Of a stretch of 64,000 nucleotides of DNA, positions 22,950-35,700 are shown one piece after another. The notes under the pieces are model-generated. The model saw nothing but the letters and a program-made list of their open reading frames with translations, had not been told where the DNA came from and did no database searches. Each line of letters opens with the position of its first letter. Position 1 is the first letter of the stretch. Source of the stretch: Pseudoscleropodium purum (taxonomy: Eukaryota; Streptophyta; Bryopsida; Hypnales; Brachytheciaceae); the NCBI GenBank assembly GCA_963969395.1, contig OZ017800.1:15532479-15596478 (forward strand), written 5' to 3'. A program made the translations under genes and the position numbers.

Positions 22950-25900
22950 GAAAATTTTCTTTACAAAAAATAGACATCTTAAGTTTGTAGTCAATTGGGT
23001 AAAGAATTGTGCATAAACAAATGTTAAGAGGGGAAAAGAAAAGCTCTAGACTCCAGAAAGCATTAGAAGATTTTTGAAGACATTAGAAGCCTATAGATTC
23101 CCTAGCCCTCAAAACAATGGAAATGCAGTCAACAATGTAGTTTAATGTGGCCTAGACTGTGCCACATCATTTCTCAAAAGAAAATTTATTTATTTTTTTA
23201 ACTTTGTTTTGCAATTTCAGAATTTTGTAAAATTTGAAGAAAAAAATTTGAAGAAAAAAAATTTGAAATTTTTTTTTAACAATTGGCCATTCCCTTTGTT
23301 GCAAGGAACAGGCACAAAACAAGCTCTGACTACTCTCAAATCTCACCTAATGTATCCATTGAAGAATTGGAATCTAAGTTAACGAGGGTAGGCTTCCCCA
23401 CTTCATTCAATGTTTTTCAATAAGTTCTTCTTAAAAAACAAAGGAAATTGCCATCAAAATCAAGCTATTAGTTGTATCATAGTTTTTGTGAATTTGTAGA
23501 ATTAGTTACAAAATTTTTATAATTTATGATTAAGAAAAGAAACATACTATTGAGTTGTTTGTTTTTTACTAATAAATATTCAATAAAATCTTCTATTTTT
23601 CACTAAATTTGCAAAAAAAACTTTTCATTTAATTTCCCTCATCTACTAACTAATAAAAGTATCATGTCTTTCATCTTTTTGTTTTTTCATTTTTTGTAAT
23701 TACATACATCTTCATAGAATAGACATATAAAATCCTAGCCCTAAGAGCAATTGAACATTCTCCTTGCCAAATTAGTGTTGAGTATTATTTTTTTGTACAT
23801 TTGAAATTTCTTTGAATGTTATTTTTTCATTTTTTTCTTAATTTTTGTTTTGGAATGTACCACTTATCTTAATTGCACCTAAGGCAATTGGATCTCATTT
23901 TGACTAGTTTCTAAAATTGAACCCTCTTTTAGATCTTTGCTTAAAATAAATAATTATAACCTTAAAATAGGTCTCATTAGGATGCAAAGGTCGATTCTAA
24001 TGAAACCTATTTTAAGACCTATTTTTAGTTTTTATTTATTTATAGCTCATTCATATGAAGTCGAAGCACATGGATTTTAAAAGAATCTAAAAAGATTCTA
24101 TTTTTGCTACCAAAAAGATCTAACATTGAAAATTAGTATAGTTAAATAATGAAGACTACAATAAAAAATTTATTTGGACAATTTTAGGTGCTTTTATCTT
24201 ATACTGAAGGTATCACTAACATCTACAAATTTGAGATTGTGAGAGGTGGTAAACACCAAATGAAAAGTCAAAATCTCAAATGAACCATGATCTCAATTTT
24301 CCTATAGGAATATTCCATATCTTTAAAACATTGTACTACACCTAAAGTGGCAACATAGCATTTTTGGTCATCCATCATTTACATAGAGAATTTTCATTTC
24401 TTTTCTTTGAAATTTTCGTTATTCAAGATATAGATTTAAGAGGCAACAATTTTCATAACTCTAGAATAATATATAGTTTAAGAGTTATTGAATGGTACAA
24501 AGTTTCTTTTTCAACTTACATGGACAACCCAGACAACTTAAAAAAATTACTTTAGAGAAATAAACAAATAAAGCTGGTTTTTAAAATTTATTTATATGGG
24601 AAAAAGATTTTAATCATTTTATTTTAGTTAATGAGATGAAATTTACAAGAAGTTTTAATTGAAGACAATTTTCAACAACACCACCTTTAATTCCTAAGTG
24701 GTCCAGTGGACGTATCCTATTGACAAAAACAATTAAAACTTGAATTTCATCAAGTTCAAGTCCATCAATATTGGGCAATACTTTGATTTACAAATATATA
24801 TAATGGCAAAATAAATAACATTTGGTACATCGCTCAAACCAGCAAGTGGGCATAGCTTTAAGAATCCAAATCAAAGTTTTAAGAGGGGGATTCAAGATCA
24901 CTCATTACATCCTCTCTTTATCAACATTTCCTAGTATAGTTTCTGTAGGATCAAATTCTCACTAATTAGCCACTTTGGCTTTCTAAATCAACTTCAACTT
25001 TGCAAAAGGCTACAATCTTGCTCTTTCAAAAACATATGGGTTTTGAAACTAAAACCCAAATTTTATTACATGGATCAAACAAAGACAATAGTGCAAGAGT
25101 TGGCCACCATGAAAAATCCTAAATTAATATATAGTTGGCCCTATCCTATCCAAGCACTCCAACCCTTTCAATGGCCACCCCTTAAATGATACATGTATTA
25201 TTAAAGAAGACATTTGCCTCCAATAATTCAAATATTAGCCTTAGATTTGAAATGGCAAGCAGCTACAAAATCTAACAATTTCATAAAAGCAATGATTACC
25301 TTTTATTTTTGCTACCAGTCCTACTAAATTTTTGTTTGGTTTTGAACCCTCCATTTCCACACTTTAATCAACTAGTTATTTTCCTGAAGGCACTGGTTCA
25401 CAATGAATTAAGGTAGAGATATCTAAAATGTTGAGATCTCTTATAATGACCTGTAGTAGGGAGCCTTAGAGAGGTGTACAATTGGACCCTATCCTCATTG
25501 TTCCCATTATCAATTTTTTTTTAAATTAAAAAATTTTAGAATGGAAAAAAAAATTAATTAATTAATTAATTTAATTTAATTTCTTTTGGTGACGTGGCAG
25601 TTGCCAAGCCATGTTAAGCAACTGATGTTCTTCCAATGCTAGGAACCTAGGGAACTTGCAACTCTCCATAGTTGCTGAAAATCCTCTAATGCTTCCCACC
25701 TATCCATAGTATGTGGTTCTAGGATGCACACTTGATTGGAAACAAGTTTTAAAGCTAGTTCTTTTAGATGAAGCAAGGATTGATCCAAATGAAAATTCCA
25801 CATCAATATTGAATAAAATATTCATTCTTGAAATCAAAGATAATTCTTTTTTATGAATTCTTCCTTGTCTTTATCTTTGCACAAATTGAATTCAATTCAA

Positions 25901-27300
25901 CAAATTCTCCATATTGTACGGAGTAGGGACTAGAATTCTTACTTAACCCCTCAATGCCCAAGGCCTATTTTGAGTTTCTTGAAATTTGCTCTAAATTGAA
26001 CAAAATGCCAACATTTTGATAAGTTGTATCAATTTTTTTTAATTGTAACCATACAAATTCAAAAACATATGAGGTTAAAGGGCCTAACATGTCATAACTC
26101 TAATCAATTTATGGCTTCTTAAAATCTACTCTATAATTTTTTTAAATGAATTTTGAATGTGATTTTTTCTCCAAGATTTAGTGTATTTAAGGCTCATTTC
26201 CAAGAGCTCTCAACACTACAGAAAGTCAAGATTGCAATGGGTACTCTTGTACAAAATTTTGAATAGAAAAATCACTATCATTTATTTTCAAGATTGGATT
26301 TTTGATACTAAAACAAGACTTCAAGAAGAACTTTCCAAAAATATAAACTACTAAAAATAGCAACTTGGTTAGGTTTTATTTAACTTCAAAGTTTTGCAAA
26401 CACCAAATTTGGGTGCCACTGGTAGTTAGGGATTAAGGTGGGTACACCCATTATAGCGCATTGCTTTAAAGTGCACCCTAGATTAAGCCCTTAAATGGTG
26501 TAGTTATCTATTGAAAATTGTCACTAAGTAAATATGGTAGTTCATCGAAGAACCAATGGCCATTTGGGTATTCATGACATGCTTCTAAGCTCACATCACA
26601 TGTTAGTTTGTTTCTTTGACAAGGTATTCATTCTTTTCTCTTCTTTGAAACTCATGGATAATTTCTATTGATTATTGACAAGCTTTTCTATTGCTTGTTG
26701 GTTACTAATTTGGTTGTTGTTTTTCATTGTTTTAAACATGATTGCAACTCCATTTCTTTTCTTTCTAACACCTTGGGAGGGAAACTTTGTGCATTTGACT
26801 AGTGATTTTCAATGCAACCTATGAGTGCTTTTAAATACTCTACTTCCAAAACTTTGTACCCCAACTATTGTCTTATACTTGTCAATTTCTAAAGTTTTTT
26901 TGTGCATTTCTTCTTTTTCTATACATTTCTTTACAATCCTATATTCACTATTATCTACTTAATCTTCAAATTACTCACAACCCAATTTGTGGCACTTTTG
27001 AGTGTACCCACCTTAAATTATTTGTTTTAGGTATTTCTTTCTTAACTGTAACAGTTCTTCCCAAACATTAATATTTCAGACGGTTGCTTGCATTGGATGG
27101 TTTTCCAATTTTTAAAATATAATAGCTTGTAACCTTCTGAGGAAAGGACAAGTGTGCAGGGTACTTTGGACCTTAGCGTAGGAACCGTAACCACTTCAAC
27201 CTTTTGCACCTTGCCTTACTACCTTTGCATCCCGTATGTGCAGTATAGATTCTGTTTGAGGCATTCACGCTTAAAAATAATTGTAAAAATTTGCAGACAT
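22950..27300. other. AT-rich intergenic DNA, no gene
   Basis: Strong AT bias, with homopolymer and (AATT)n runs at 25549-25580. A MITE relic lies near 25.6 kb. No exon-like open frame with coding character was found on either strand. Confidence 0.6.
25595..25690. mobile_element. Right end of a CATTAGAG-family MITE
   Basis: The end AATCCTCTAATG, preceded by GGGAACTTGCAACTCTCC, matches the right ends of the elements at 41124-41406 and 55141-55427. The left end, expected near 25440, is too diverged to place. A simple AATT repeat fills the centre. Confidence 0.5.
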
Positions 27301-27871
27301 GGAAATTGGACATAGAAATTCATGAAGAAATAGAGAATTTCATAACATAGATACCCAAAGAAATTGAGTGAGACTCGAGTATTTTGTCTGCAATGGGCAC
27401 CTCCTCAAAGAGACAGCAGACCATATACCTTTGCTGCTTGGACCCTTCCAGTGGTATGTAGGCGTCTACAGATTTTTAAAACACTTCAGATTTGAGAACT
27501 TTAAATCACAATTATCCAGCTTTTGTACGAATACCTTCTTGCTCCAGGAAAAATCTCAACCCAATTGGAACATCCAAACTTTAAGTAATAATCACCGTAC
27601 TCGAAAATCCACTTTATACAGTCCTTAAATCAATTTAGTACTGTGTGTAAAAATTAACTTCAATGATTGATAATCGACAGAGGACAATTCATGCAATCGA
27701 TATCTAACAGGCCATCCAAAGATTTTAAAAACATCAAAATACTCGTTACTCAAAGTTAAGATGGATAACTCAGGCCTGTTAGAAACCTTAAAATCCACTT
27801 ATAAGGAAGAAACAAGGTGACCATCAGGTCTGTGTACTGCAGCCCCTATCACTTAGACAGAAAGAGCTATC

Positions 27872-28552
27872 TCACTGCCTCGCCGGAGTTCTGGCCTTTG
27901 ATTTCTTCTTGGTGGCACCAGCCTTTGTCACACGCAGGCTCTTGTGAACAGCAGCCAACCGGGCCAAAGAGGCAGCCTTCAAATCAGCCCTGTAGCCATT
28001 GGTGGCAACCTACATCATGAACAAAATTTAGGTTAATACTAAAAAAAAAAGATGACAATTAACATAACAGCTCTAATGGAAATAATGTTGCAGAACAAAG
28101 AACAATCGAAAAGGAAGACAAGTGCATTCAACATTTCAACAATTATAGAAGTACCTGGTTCACAACGGTCTTTGCCATCTTGCGGAAATCCTTCTTCAAG
28201 AGAGAGTTGTGACGCGACTTAGCGGGCTGGTTCCTCTGCTTGGTCTTCGTTGTGGTCAAGTTCACAGACAGACCTTCAGCGGGTGTGATGGCCACGGTCT
28301 TCTTGTTCGCCAACCCTAAAAAATCAGTCAAGCGAGTAAGTACAACATTTCTACTCACTTAGGAGCGATCCAAGTCAACTTCACACAGACGACAGAGGCA
28401 GTACCTGAGTGCTTGAAAGTGTTCAAGTTATACAAGTTGTTCGGCTCTGAACTGAATGTGATGGAGGAAGTGTTGTTCCCATTTCTCTTCACCAAAAACC
28501 TGTTGTTGTTCTTGACCAACAACCAGATCAAGTCGTCTGATACAGCCGCCAT
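27872..28552 (-). CDS. RPL28: Large ribosomal subunit protein eL28 (RPL28)
   Basis: Three coding exons (28405-28552, 28155-28315, 27872-28009) give 148 residues in phase. The N-terminal block SDDLIWLLVKNNNRFLVKR, then SSEPNNLYNLNTFKHSGLANKK, RNQPAKSRHNSLLKK and the basic C-terminus are diagnostic of eukaryote-specific eL28. The protein sits on the cytosolic 60S subunit. Length compares with ~143 residues in Arabidopsis. The start at 28550-28552 is chosen because a splice acceptor (CCAG) ends two bases upstream, so the upstream in-frame ATG near 28561 is intronic in the mature message. The tail extends slightly past the usual lysine-rich end (KARTPARQ). Confidence 0.95.
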
Positions 28553-28553
28553 C

Positions 28554-29137
28554 CTGGACATGTAGTAGAATTCCCAAAATCAGCACAAAAGTTTCAAGCA
28601 CAGAAAACAAAATTCGACACTATCGTCATTTTTAATGGACCCCGAATCGTGCTTGCGGATTTCTACGCAACTGTAGTGCCTTCCTAAAAAGACTGCAACC
28701 CGTCCCATTTTCCCCATACTAAGGAAAAATAGGTTAGGAAGTAACACGCTTTCGGAGAGGGCACTGTACAATGGCATTGCCCTAAATAAGTGCAGCTTCA
28801 GGTCGAAGAATACATAATTCTTCAGAAACAAGATATGCACAGTTCACATACAATGGCCTAAAAACAAAAAATGTCAAGAACCCTAAAATGTACGCGCGTT
28901 CAGACCTGGACTCCTTCCACGAAACCAACGATGCCCTCATCCCGCTAGTATCATTCATATTTTCAATACAGGCCCAAGAATAGGGCACAAAAGAATCGGA
29001 AACCCTAGAGCTTCGTAAAACCCTCTCCGCGAGGGCCAAAATCTCGATAATCCGCGAAACCTAAGCAGGAAAATCAATTCACGAACCGTTCCTAAGTGTA
29101 GCAAAAGAGGAATATGGTTAAAGAGAAGGCGACGTAC
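28554..29137 (-). other. 5'UTR intron of RPL28
   Basis: A donor GTACGT (top-strand complement at 29132-29137) and the acceptor CCAG just before the ATG define a 584-bp leader intron. It contains telobox-like words on the top strand: AAACCCTAG at 29000 and AACCCTAAAA at 28879. AAACCCTA boxes are common in promoters and leaders of plant translation genes. A 5'-proximal intron is common in plant ribosomal protein genes and often raises expression; that role here is inferred. Confidence 0.7.
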
Positions 29138-29270
29138 CTGAAAACGCAATGGATGCGTGAGACCTGCGGCAGGCAAGAGACGGAGCGAGTCCTGCAGCGG
29201 TTGCACAGACGCAAAGAGGGAGAACTTGGACTGGGCGGCTGCCCTAAGAACCTCCTTGTGCACCTCCGAA
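29138..29270 (-). promoter_or_regulatory. RPL28 5'UTR exon and proximal promoter
   Basis: The GC-rich stretch between the leader-intron donor and the AT-rich DNA at ~29280 is the likely first, non-coding exon plus core promoter. The transcription start could not be fixed. Confidence 0.5.
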
Positions 29271-29279
29271 ACGGATGAT

Positions 29280-32200
29280 ATTATATATCATCCATATTAC
29301 ACTGGATGCTTCATCCTTACTCACGGAAGGGATGAATGGTCGAGCACCCTCGAATGCATTTTTCATTCTATGTACATCCCCCGCGGCACAACACGTTACA
29401 CGGGAATGGGGCATCCATGTACGGGAGTGGGTCCAATGTGTTTTTTTATAGCGATTTGGCAGCTATTTGCACTAAAGTGATGGGCCTCCACCAGGTCCCT
29501 AGAACACAAATAGTATTGAAAGGTCAAAAACCATTAAAAAACTTCAAATTATACAAAATCTTGGATGAAATTGTCAAATTGTGAATGAAAATAGAATAAA
29601 GAAATGTGATATGTGCTAATGTGATATTTTCTATCCAATATGTGCATGAATATTGAAATTTGTAGCATCTTTATAGCATTTTGTATTGCCACTTTGGCAC
29701 TTAATGAAAAATCAAAAACAACAACCTAGGTAGCTCAATATTGGTTGCTTCACTTGATTGTTTCAATATTATTGCTTGGTTGACTTGCTAAAGTAGGAGC
29801 ACTCTAAATCGTAATTTTTTGCCCCTATTAATATGGGCACTCCCCCAAACGCCATTTTTTGCTACTATTCTCTATTTACTATTACATGACTTGTCAAATT
29901 TCATATTTTTATATTTTTATATTACACAAGTGAAAGAAAGTTCCTAGTGCACCAAAAAATGCAACATTTAGATACCATATACAAAAGTTATGAAAGGTCA
30001 AAGTTTTTGGTAAATGTTTGAAAATGATGGTTTTTGATAAGTGATGGATGCATAGTTTTGGATTAATGGTGCATTTTTAGGTACCTACTCATTGTTCAAA
30101 CAATGTTAACCTCCTCAAGTGAAAGCCAACCAAAGCCATTTCATAATTATTTTGACTTCTACACAATATTAGATGAATTTTCAAAGTGGAATCCCTAGGT
30201 ATTTCTTGATGTTATTAGATTCCCATTCAACAACCATTGTTGAAGTAAACAATGCTTCAAGTCCCATTGATTGCTTTTGAAAGCTTGTAAGCTTGTAATA
30301 ATCTTTGGTAAGGTTCAAAACTTCAAATATAGGTGGTGCATATTGAAAGTGACTCTTTTGGGTGTTTATACCTTACTAGTGCTCAATGAGACCTAGTATG
30401 AAAGTATTCATCTTAAAAAAGATCCAATCCCTTAACAAATAGGAAGAAAGTAAGTGCATCTATAAACAACACCAGTAGCAATTGAGAATATTTTTTTATA
30501 ATATAAAGAATTTTTTTGGAAATTTCTCAATTTTTTATATTTGTATTCAAAATTAAAATAATGAAATTTTGAAAGTTGTGTAACTTTGAATAAATTTGAC
30601 AAAATATATAAATTCTCTCATCCATTTCAACTAATATATATCACACCTTGTATTTTTAATTTTGAAACAAATTTTGTGTGATTTGTAAGAGCCACATATT
30701 AAAATGAATTTAACCCCTAGATTTCCATTCATTCATCACATTGTGGAACAACACGAATTTTAGATAAGCTCCAATAGTCTCAATTTTCATCATGAATTTT
30801 TGAATTTTTTTAAGATAGGAAAATACATAATTACCTTCCTAGGAATATAATTTTTATTTCAAGTGGTGTTTGAGAGTATAAATTATGCCACTCCACACCC
30901 ACACACAAATTCATCAAGCAGCACAAAAAAATCACAAAATGTCAAAATAAAATTTTCAAAATTTTGCTTCTCATAGAAAATATTTTTGTCTATATGAAAT
31001 GATTTGATTCATTTTTTTTTGAATTAGTGGTGAGAAAGTTATGGACAAACTTATTTTTTAGACAATCTTGAGCATCGTCTTGTAAATATATTCATAGGAT
31101 TTATTTTTTCATGCAATTTATTTTAAATTGAAAAAAAACATTCAACTTGTTTTAGTTAGTTTGGTAGAATACTCTCACTGTTGGAATTAGTGATGGTTAA
31201 ATCCATTTTAGTCCTAGTAACAATTTAGTATTTCCTTCATTCTTGTATCTACTTCTGCATAACAATTTTTTAGAATGAAAATCAAGTGTCCTTTTTTTCT
31301 AAATCCTAGACTTTCAACAGATTTTTCAATATAAAAGAATGTGAGTTCAAAAAGTTTAGTGCAAAATTCTAAGCTAAGAAGATTCAAAGCCTTACAATTG
31401 AGGCAAGTATGGTGCAAAATTGAATGAATTAGTTCATGTCAAATTAAAATCTCTTGCAATCCACATGATTAAAATTTTTGAAGTTTCTTCTACACATTTT
31501 TATGTTAGTTTAGCACTTGCAGGATCCTATGTTTAGATATGCTAAAAAAAATTCTAAACTCTTTTGCATTTTGCAATTGAAATGACAATTTTGAGTGCCT
31601 TTTGATGAAAAAAAATGCCTTGGAAGTTGAGGGGGTAAATATGATGAAATGTTATAAGAATTTTAGGGATCAATTATCATTTTAGGCCATATATTGCAAA
31701 GTGGTGATTTTGAAAATATTGGAATATCTTTTAAAAAATTTCACAATTTTGAATGGAGAAAAACATTGGATATTGAATGAATAAATTTTTTTTGAATAAA
31801 ATATAATGTAAACTTCAATATTTATGTATCCTAATTTTTTTATTAGTTTCAAATTAATGCAAGGTAAATTTATTATTGTAAAGGGTACTACTTGAATTAA
31901 TTGAAGAACTTCTAAAGAAATGAATGTCCAAAAACAAGAGCCAACTCATATTGTCTTGGATCAAATTTTTATATAAAAAAATGTAAAAATCTATCCTTTC
32001 TTTTGTATTGGTTAATTTGTATTTCTTGATGACTCTAGGAAGATTTGGAATTTTTGATTCCAAATGTAAATTCTAATTTTAAAAATTTCATCATCAATGA
32101 TAAATAATAATAAATTCTACCATATAACCATGGGTATGAAAAAGAAGGCAATAGAAGGGACTAAGATAACTACCCTAATTAAAACTTGTTTCAAATCCCA

Positions 32201-32450
32201 ATTCTTGTATACATTGCACCACCTCTCTATATGAGAGCCTAGGTTTGATTTTCCATATATATATATTTTCAACAATTTGAAATTTTCTTGGGATATTATT
32301 TTTTCAAATATAAAACTTTTTGTATGTGAAATTAAGAAGTTTTTCTATTTCTATCACATTTTCCAACTAGAAATTATTCAACAATAAATTCCAACCATGG
32401 CCACCTTGTCAAATAATAAGAAATCCTTATTTGGACAATTTTAGGTTCTA
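29280..32450. other. AT-rich intergenic DNA, no gene
   Basis: The sequence is very AT-rich, with only short random open frames and poly-A/T runs. I see no supported feature. Confidence 0.6.
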
Positions 32451-32459
32451 TCAGGATCA

Positions 32460-32753
32460 AGGGAATCCCAACCGACTGCCTTACCCCGCCCTTATTCAAA
32501 ACCGAATTTGAATGACCAGGGCGCCCGAATTGGAATGCGATGCTGTAACCGGCTATACCCGGTGGTAGACCTAATCACGACCGGCTAAGCTATGGCGGGC
32601 GGCCCCTAGAAGGCACACATACCAGCACCAACGCTGTTCCCTTACACTCTGCCTTGTTGCGTCGACCGCCTTTTCCATTGCCGCGAGCTTCTCCGCTCGT
32701 AGCTTCTGCTCAGCATTATCCAAGCTTTTTTTTGTTTGCATACGTTTGTCGCA
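32460..32753 (+). promoter_or_regulatory. Promoter and 5'UTR of the HD2-type gene
   Basis: Composition changes abruptly at ~32460 from AT-rich to GC-rich unique sequence. A pyrimidine-rich stretch precedes the ATG at 32754. This fits promoter plus short leader. No TATA box was evident. Confidence 0.5.
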
Positions 32754-35700
32754 ATGGAGTTTTTTGGTATGTGCCGATCATCATAAACCCTTTCCCTCGG
32801 TTTACCAAACTGTGTTGGTAAGTCAGTCAGTGGTCAGTTGAAGGCGTTGTTAATTCTTCGTGGTTTCAGTCTGTGTAACAAGTTTTCTTAGAGCGAGGGT
32901 GTGGAGAGCAATCAGAGGATCATGACAGCAACCGCATGAGATCATGTTCATTTAGGGGTTTAGCTTGACTGGAGAATTTGTCTTGGTAAGTTCGTTGTTG
33001 AATGGGAGGTTCAGTGTATCGTCTGGACACTAGTGTGCCAATAAATGTGAGATGAAGTTCTGAGTGTATTGTGCTCAAATTGCGGGAGAGTGATGAGAAA
33101 TGGGATTCCCAGTGTAGTTACGTGAAGAGAATGTGCCGGTGTGTCTGTGTGCCCTGGGCTGCACTCACCTCAAATTGCGAATACATACACTCGTCTAGTC
33201 TGTCCTTTGGTTCGGGGTCGGGATATTGTTTCTTGTGAATGAACTGCTGTTGATTTCGGTACTTAGAAATGAAAATAGGTTAGGGTTTCGAGATAATTTC
33301 CGCTTCTGTTTTGTTGGTCGCTGTGTTCATTCAAAATCTCTGTTCCTATCACTCTTATATCGGTAGGTGGAGCTGGAGGACAGCTCTGGGTGTCTGTTAC
33401 GTCCGTTGTGTTAAACCCTTGGATGTACGGTGGAGGGGACCATTTTAGGCATTTTAACCAATATGTAGGAACTGGTTACTGTAGCCAAAGTGATGCAAAG
33501 ATCAATGACCAAAGACATTTACTCAAAGTTTTAATAAGTTGCAAGAAAGGATGAGTTGCTGTTGTTATCAAGAGTCAGTGTAGAGACGAGTCAGGGCTCT
33601 TATGGGTTTAGCATTCTCTACTTTACCGCGGCAGAGATTATTTTAGACATTGCGTACAGAATGCTGTTCACATTAATTGCCTTGTGGTACGGCAGGTGTT
33701 GAAGTGCCCGCTGGCAACCCTACCACGTGTTCTCCTGGCTATGGAATGTACCTTCATGTCTCTCAGGTTTTGCATCTGAGCACCAAATGCAATGTGCGGC
33801 TGTTCAGTTCGCACCTTAATGAATTGTTTATAGCACCTGATGTTGAATGTTGGCAGTATTCCCGAAGAGGATTCTTGGTTAGGACTGGTCAATCTTTGGT
33901 CATCCGTCCATTCCGGTGTAAGTGGAATGAATTGAGATTAGCGTACCGCCAAAGTGGATTCAGTTGCTTGTCCGACGTGTGTTCTAGGCTGCTCTCGGAG
34001 ATAGCAAGGCGAAAAACGGCAAGGGACCGGAAAGGGTTGTTGTGAAGGTGAGCGTTGAACCTACGAATGAGATCGTTTTGGGAACCTTGTCAGAGGGCAA
34101 GTGCGACCAGATGCACCTTGATCTTGTGTTCGACAGAGACTTCACGATTTCTCACAACAGCAAATCCTCCAGTGTTTACATTTGTGGATACCGAACAGAG
34201 GCTCCAGAAGGTATCCATTTTTATATTGGCTGCTCACCTGATGGTTTTTTGAATTTGCTGCGAATCATTTTGCAATTGTTCTATACAATACTGTCTACAT
34301 TCTTGTAAAGTTTTTATGCGTTTGATCCATCAGAGTCTAAGAGTTGATTTGATTTGGTGGACAGAGGAGGTGGATGACGAGGATGAATCCGAGGACGAGG
34401 AGGAAGACAAAGATGCACCTATCCCAGTAGCAGTTCCGATTGAAATTAATGGTGCCACAGCAGGTACAGCTACTGAATGTTCTTCAGTGTCGTTGTGATA
34501 ACTGGGTTATGATGATCACTAATTAAGACGTTTACTTTTATATTCATGGCAAACGATTATTATTTGATTGAGATCAAGCTCTCTTGCACTTAAAAGATTG
34601 CATTGAAATTATTGTACTTGACGACTCACATCGGTTCGATTTTGTAAACTTGCGTTGTTAATATAACGATAAAGCTTTTTGTTTGACACAGGAAAACCCT
34701 CTAAAGCTGGGAAGGCCGAGGACGTAGCCAAGTCTCTAGCGAAGGTGACAGACAAGGCTGCGAATACTGTTGCAAACGCCCTTGCTAAAGCTGTCGAGAA
34801 GACAAACGCAAAGAAGCAAGTAGTTGAATCTGACGAGGAAGATGAATCAGATGAGGTGAATTTCTCTCTCAACATGGCTTATGTTAGAAACGAAAGTTGA
34901 CGCTGATTTCTCGGCTGTATTATTGTGTGGGTTCTGGGCATATGTTTAAGTTTTATCTGTTCTCGACTCGGTGGTCTAGGTTTTGTTTTTTTCCAACAAA
35001 GTGCCAAAGCGTTTGACTATCAAGTTCTTAGTACAACTGATGAGCTTTGGTGGATTGGTAAATAAGGATGAGATTATGGGACCGTTTGTGAGCGCATTAG
35101 ACTCCGAATCTGATGATGACGAATTTGATGCGGACGATTTTGGCGAGGTGTGTATAAGTAGGCCATTGGGTAAATTGTGGTTCACTGTAGCGTGTAAAGC
35201 TATGGCGGATCTCTGACTTGGCGTAGCTTGCTTGTTTTGTTTTTCTCGCGCTAACCTGACATTAGTGTTCCTCCAGTGTGGTGTTGTAAGGTGGTATCCT
35301 TCTACCATACTAGAAAGTTTAAGCACGGCACTCATAATCATTCTAGGGTTCTCTGTTTTACTCTATAAGTGGTTTTATGTTCTGCAGGACGATGATGAGG
35401 ATGAAGATGATGATGTGGATGACGAGGATGAGTCAGATGAATCTGAAGAAGAAGAATTGAAGACTCCAGAATTAAAGGTGAAGCTTCAAGGATGTCTTTC
35501 ATGTTGGTGGCTCGTTAGTTTACATAGTATTGCATAGGCTGTAATGTATCTGCTAACCTAGTGGAATTTCTTGCATTTCTTCAAGGAGATGTTCTTGATT
35601 GGCATTTTAAACATGTAAGAATTGTTTACTCAGGCTGGCAAGAAAAGAGCTGCAGCAGAGCCAGTGAAAGCCGCTGAGAAGAAGTCCAAGACAGATGCCT

